Part shown: one piece after another, positions 61,680-64,000 of the stretch
Numbering within the stretch: the first letter of the stretch is position 1
Layout: each line of letters opens with the position of its first letter
From: CBDCCV01 sp965215025
Lineage (GTDB): Bacteria > Bacteroidota > Rhodothermia > Rhodothermales > Salinibacteraceae
Length of the DNA: 64,000 nt
Assembly: GCA_965215025.1 (NCBI GenBank)
Contig: CBDCCV010000001.1
Coordinates: 434,001 to 498,000 of the forward strand
Reading direction: 5' to 3'
Program-made: the position numbers and the translations under genes
The notes under the pieces: generated by a model
Databases searched by the model: none
Told to the model about the DNA's origin: nothing
What the model saw: the letters and a program-made list of their open reading frames with translations, nothing else

Positions 61680-64000
61680 CTATTTCACCAGCACCATCCG
61701 CCCGGTGCCCTCGAAGTCGCCCGCACGGAGGCGGTAGACGTAGACGCCTGGCGCGAGGCCGCTCGCCCGGAGCGTGGCGCGGTGACGGCCGGCGGGCTGC
61801 TCGCGGTCCACAAGCGTGGCGACCTTGCGGCCCAGGACGTCGTAGACGTCGAGCTTCACTTTGGCCGCCTCGGGCAGCGCGTATTCGATGGCGGCTTTAC
61901 TCTGAAACGGGTTCGGGTAACTCGGCTGGAGGCTGAAGCTTTGGGGCAGCCTCTCGATGCGCCCCGCCACGAACGCCTCGCTGCCAATCAGCAGGGTCAG
62001 CGCCACCGGCTCCGCGCCGGCCTCGACCTCGACGGCGGGCGTCGTGCGGAGGTCGTATGCCTCGCCCGTTTCTTCGACGACGAGCCACGCGGCGCTTTCG
62101 CCCAGGCTGCCCAAGCCGTCGGCGCGGAGCGTGACGGTCTGCGCCTCCTCGGCCGTGAGCGCCAAAGCGAAGGCGTGGCCCTCGGCGCTGGCGGGGCGGA
62201 GGTCGGCGGCGAGGGCGGTGCGGCTTTCTCCATCCGCAGCGAGGCGCAGGCTGGCGGCCTCGAAGCGGGCCGGCGGCGCGTAGACGTCGTGGGCGTCGCG
62301 GCCTTCGGAGGCACCTTCGGCGAGGCCGGCGCGGAGGGCGCTCGCGCGCTGCCCGCCGGCGTAGGCGGTGAGCGTAAGGGACGGACCGGCGGCTTGCCGC
62401 TGCGCCACCCGCACGCTGCTTGCCGAGCCGGCGCCGGGGTACGGCAAGGCGAGTTCGTCCAGGCCGCCATCGTTGAAGAAGTAGTAGCCAATGCCCTCTT
62501 TCGCCGTGGCGAACGTCGCGCTCTCCGAGAAGCTGCCGTTCCACGCCCAAATCGGTTGCAGGTCGCTTTCGTTGGCGGCCTCGACCTCGGCCCAGGACAC
62601 GTCGCGGTCGAACGGGTTGGAGATGATGTTCCAGCCGTCGTGGAGGTCGATGGCGTAGGTGCCGTCCTCGCCCACGTCCACGGCGTCGAACGTCTCGTCC
62701 ACCATGCGCGGTGCGCGGCTGAGCATCCAGTAGCCCCGCCCCGGCGCGTAGTCGAACACCTCGTTCGAGGCGTCGAAGGGGATGAGGAAATCCTCGTCGG
62801 AGCCGTCGTCCCAGAACGCGCGCCAGTCCGCGCTCACACCCGGCTCGCCGCTCACGTAGTCGCCCACCTGCGCGTCGTCAGGATCGCCGGGGAGGGCGAC
62901 GAGCTTGTAGTTTTGCGCATCCGACACGTCGCCGAACGTCTGGCTGATCGAGGCCGTGACGCTTGCCGGCGGCCCGGCTGATCCGGCCGGGCGCGTCGAG
63001 CCGAAGGGGACGATGCCTTCTTCGGGGAAGGCGACGACCGTGTTCATGTAGACGTGAAACTCGCCCGGCGCGTAGGCGAAGGCCGTGTCCGTGCTCGTGA
63101 TCTCGAGCGGCTCGCCGGGGAAGAAGTCGTACCACGTCCCGCCCGAGGGGAACGAGACCTCGACGTCCATCGCCTCCAGGCCGAAGTTGCCGACGATGAG
63201 CGCCTCGACGTCGCCGTTTACGAGCGTGATGCTGCGCGAGGCGTCGCCCTGGTCCACGTCGAGCGTCACTTCGGTCTCGGGGCTGGTGAAGACGCCATTC
63301 GCGTTGCGGAGGTTGATGAGCGCCGCCCACGTCTTGTAAAGGTCCGCGCGGTTCTCGTCGTCGAGGTAGTCCCAGCGGATGGGCTTGGGCGCCGTGCGGC
63401 CGGGGATCTGATCTACGGGCACCTCGGCGGAAGCGCATTCGCCCTCGCCGCCGCCGCCGTCTTTGAGGCACTGCTCGCCGGCGTCGCCCCAGCCGTAGCC
63501 GAGTTCGCCGAACTGCCAGAGCATCCGCGGCCCCGGCACGGTGAAGAAGAAGGCGCCCACGAGCTTCTGCCGGTTCAGCGCCGTGGGAAAGCTCGTCACG
63601 TCGTAGCCGCCCTCTTCCGGCCCGGAGGCGATGTTCCTGAACATGAGCCACTGCTCGTCGTGGCTTTCCATGTACGTCACGGCCCCCGCCACCGGCACGC
63701 CGATGTTCGGCGGGTACGTGCGCGCGAGGTCCGAGGAGAACCCTTCGTCTGAGAGGTAGCCCATGGCCGATTGGCTGTACGCGCGGTTCATGTTGTTCCA
63801 CACCATCATCCCTGGCAGGCCGCGGTCCGTGGCGTAGGTCGTCAGGACTTCTTCCTCTTGGCTCTCGGCGAAGTGCTCCAGGATGATGTAAGCGTCATCA
63901 TCCACGGCCCAAATCTGATCGGCCATCCGGGTGAGGATGTCCACGCGCTCCTGGTCGAAGCTCGACCACGCGCCGACGTCTTCGTAGCCGTTGGGGGGCG
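61680..64000 (-). CDS. GH13 alpha-amylase with C-terminal sorting domain, 5'-truncated by window edge
   Basis: The frame is open to base 64000, so the N-terminus (including the nucleophile Asp) is missing; about 773 residues are seen. The visible catalytic part has GAWSSFDQERVDILTR, IILEHFAESQEEE with the acid/base Glu, TYMESHDEQWLMF with the transition-state Asp, PGPRMLWQFGELGYGWGD and ALINLRNANGVF. A beta-sandwich region follows, then a long region with few matches, then a C-terminal type IX-like sorting domain beginning YPNPFQSKAAIEYAL and ending GVYVYRLRAGDFEGTGRMVL. It is presumably exported and surface-attached, breaking starch for the downstream neopullulanase and MalEFGK. Confidence 0.93.
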   Translation of the reverse strand, partial: PPNGYEDVGAWSSFDQERVDILTRMADQIWAVDDDAYIILEHFAESQEEEVLTTYATDRGLPGMMVWNNMNRAYSQSAMGYLSDEGFSSDLARTYPPNIGVPVAGAVTYMESHDEQWLMFRNIASGPEEGGYDVTSFPTALNRQKLVGAFFFTVPGPRMLWQFGELGYGWGDAGEQCLKDGGGGEGECASAEVPVDQIPGRTAPKPIRWDYLDDENRADLYKTWAALINLRNANGVFTSPETEVTLDVDQGDASRSITLVNGDVEALIVGNFGLEAMDVEVSFPSGGTWYDFFPGEPLEITSTDTAFAYAPGEFHVYMNTVVAFPEEGIVPFGSTRPAGSAGPPASVTASISQTFGDVSDAQNYKLVALPGDPDDAQVGDYVSGEPGVSADWRAFWDDGSDEDFLIPFDASNEVFDYAPGRGYWMLSRAPRMVDETFDAVDVGEDGTYAIDLHDGWNIISNPFDRDVSWAEVEAANESDLQPIWAWNGSFSESATFATAKEGIGYYFFNDGGLDELALPYPGAGSASSVRVAQRQAAGPSLTLTAYAGGQRASALRAGLAEGASEGRDAHDVYAPPARFEAASLRLAADGESRTALAADLRPASAEGHAFALALTAEEAQTVTLRADGLGSLGESAAWLVVEETGEAYDLRTTPAVEVEAGAEPVALTLLIGSEAFVAGRIERLPQSFSLQPSYPNPFQSKAAIEYALPEAAKVKLDVYDVLGRKVATLVDREQPAGRHRATLRASGLAPGVYVYRLRAGDFEGTGRMVLVK

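Overview
The window reads as a carbohydrate-foraging region from a high-GC member of the Bacteroidota/Rhodothermota group (Rhodothermales-like; inferred, no marker gene is present). The reasons are the SusC/SusD outer-membrane pairs, many lipoproteins with classical lipoboxes, Tat-exported oxidoreductases, FG-GAP/UnbV (CRTAC1-type) lipoproteins, a C-terminal Por/T9SS-like sorting domain, weak or absent Shine-Dalgarno sites and GC of roughly 65-70 percent. I see no rRNA, tRNA, CRISPR array, transposase, phage gene or transcriptional regulator.

Layout. (A) 1-11656, plus strand: a SusC C-terminus cut by the window edge, SusD, two tandem paralogous FG-GAP/UnbV lipoproteins and a vanadium-haloperoxidase-like lipoprotein. 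A HEPN/nucleotidyltransferase pair sits between them on the other strand. (B) 11974-26002, plus strand: an APH-type kinase fused to a PLP phospho-lyase-like enzyme, then a PQQ-type sugar dehydrogenase lipoprotein, a DUF1080 (3-keto-disaccharide hydrolase family) lipoprotein, an MFS permease, a Tat-type gluconate dehydrogenase subunit 3, a GMC oxidoreductase, and two sugar isomerase-like TIM barrels and two Gfo/Idh/MocA oxidoreductases. Each of the last two families has one exported and one cytoplasmic copy. Together they look like a 3-keto-glycoside oxidation and cleavage pathway. (C) 26113-52192, minus strand: a polysaccharide utilization locus. It runs from SusC and SusD (the SusD carries an inserted PDZ-like domain) through a third FG-GAP/UnbV lipoprotein, an EEP-family lipoprotein, GH144, an SGNH-GH3 fusion, a sulfatase, GH31, a second GH144, GH2, a Na+/solute symporter and an esterase. 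GH144 plus GH3 suggests beta-1,2-glucan or a related beta-glucan. (D) 52627-64000, minus strand: a maltodextrin-type ABC importer (MalE, MalF, MalG, MalK) with two GH13 amylases, interrupted by a nucleotidyltransferase gene between malF and malG and preceded by a low-GC YbjQ-family gene, a HicB gene, a hicA remnant and a Uma2 gene.

The intergenic spaces hold several families of small palindromic or inverted repeats. One is a set of five about 28-bp palindromes with GTAG...CTAC ends. Others are hairpins ending GTCATCCTGAG/CTCAGGATGAC, CCCCCTTTCAAAGGGGG-type units, GACGGCCGACC-type arms and AATCGAAAATCT-type short repeats. Some of these have entered coding sequence: the stop codon of one gene, the 3' end of another, and a segment after a signal peptide.

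Start codons were trimmed where signal peptides, lipoboxes or Shine-Dalgarno sites indicated. Large ORFs antisense to real genes are GC-driven shadows and were left out.
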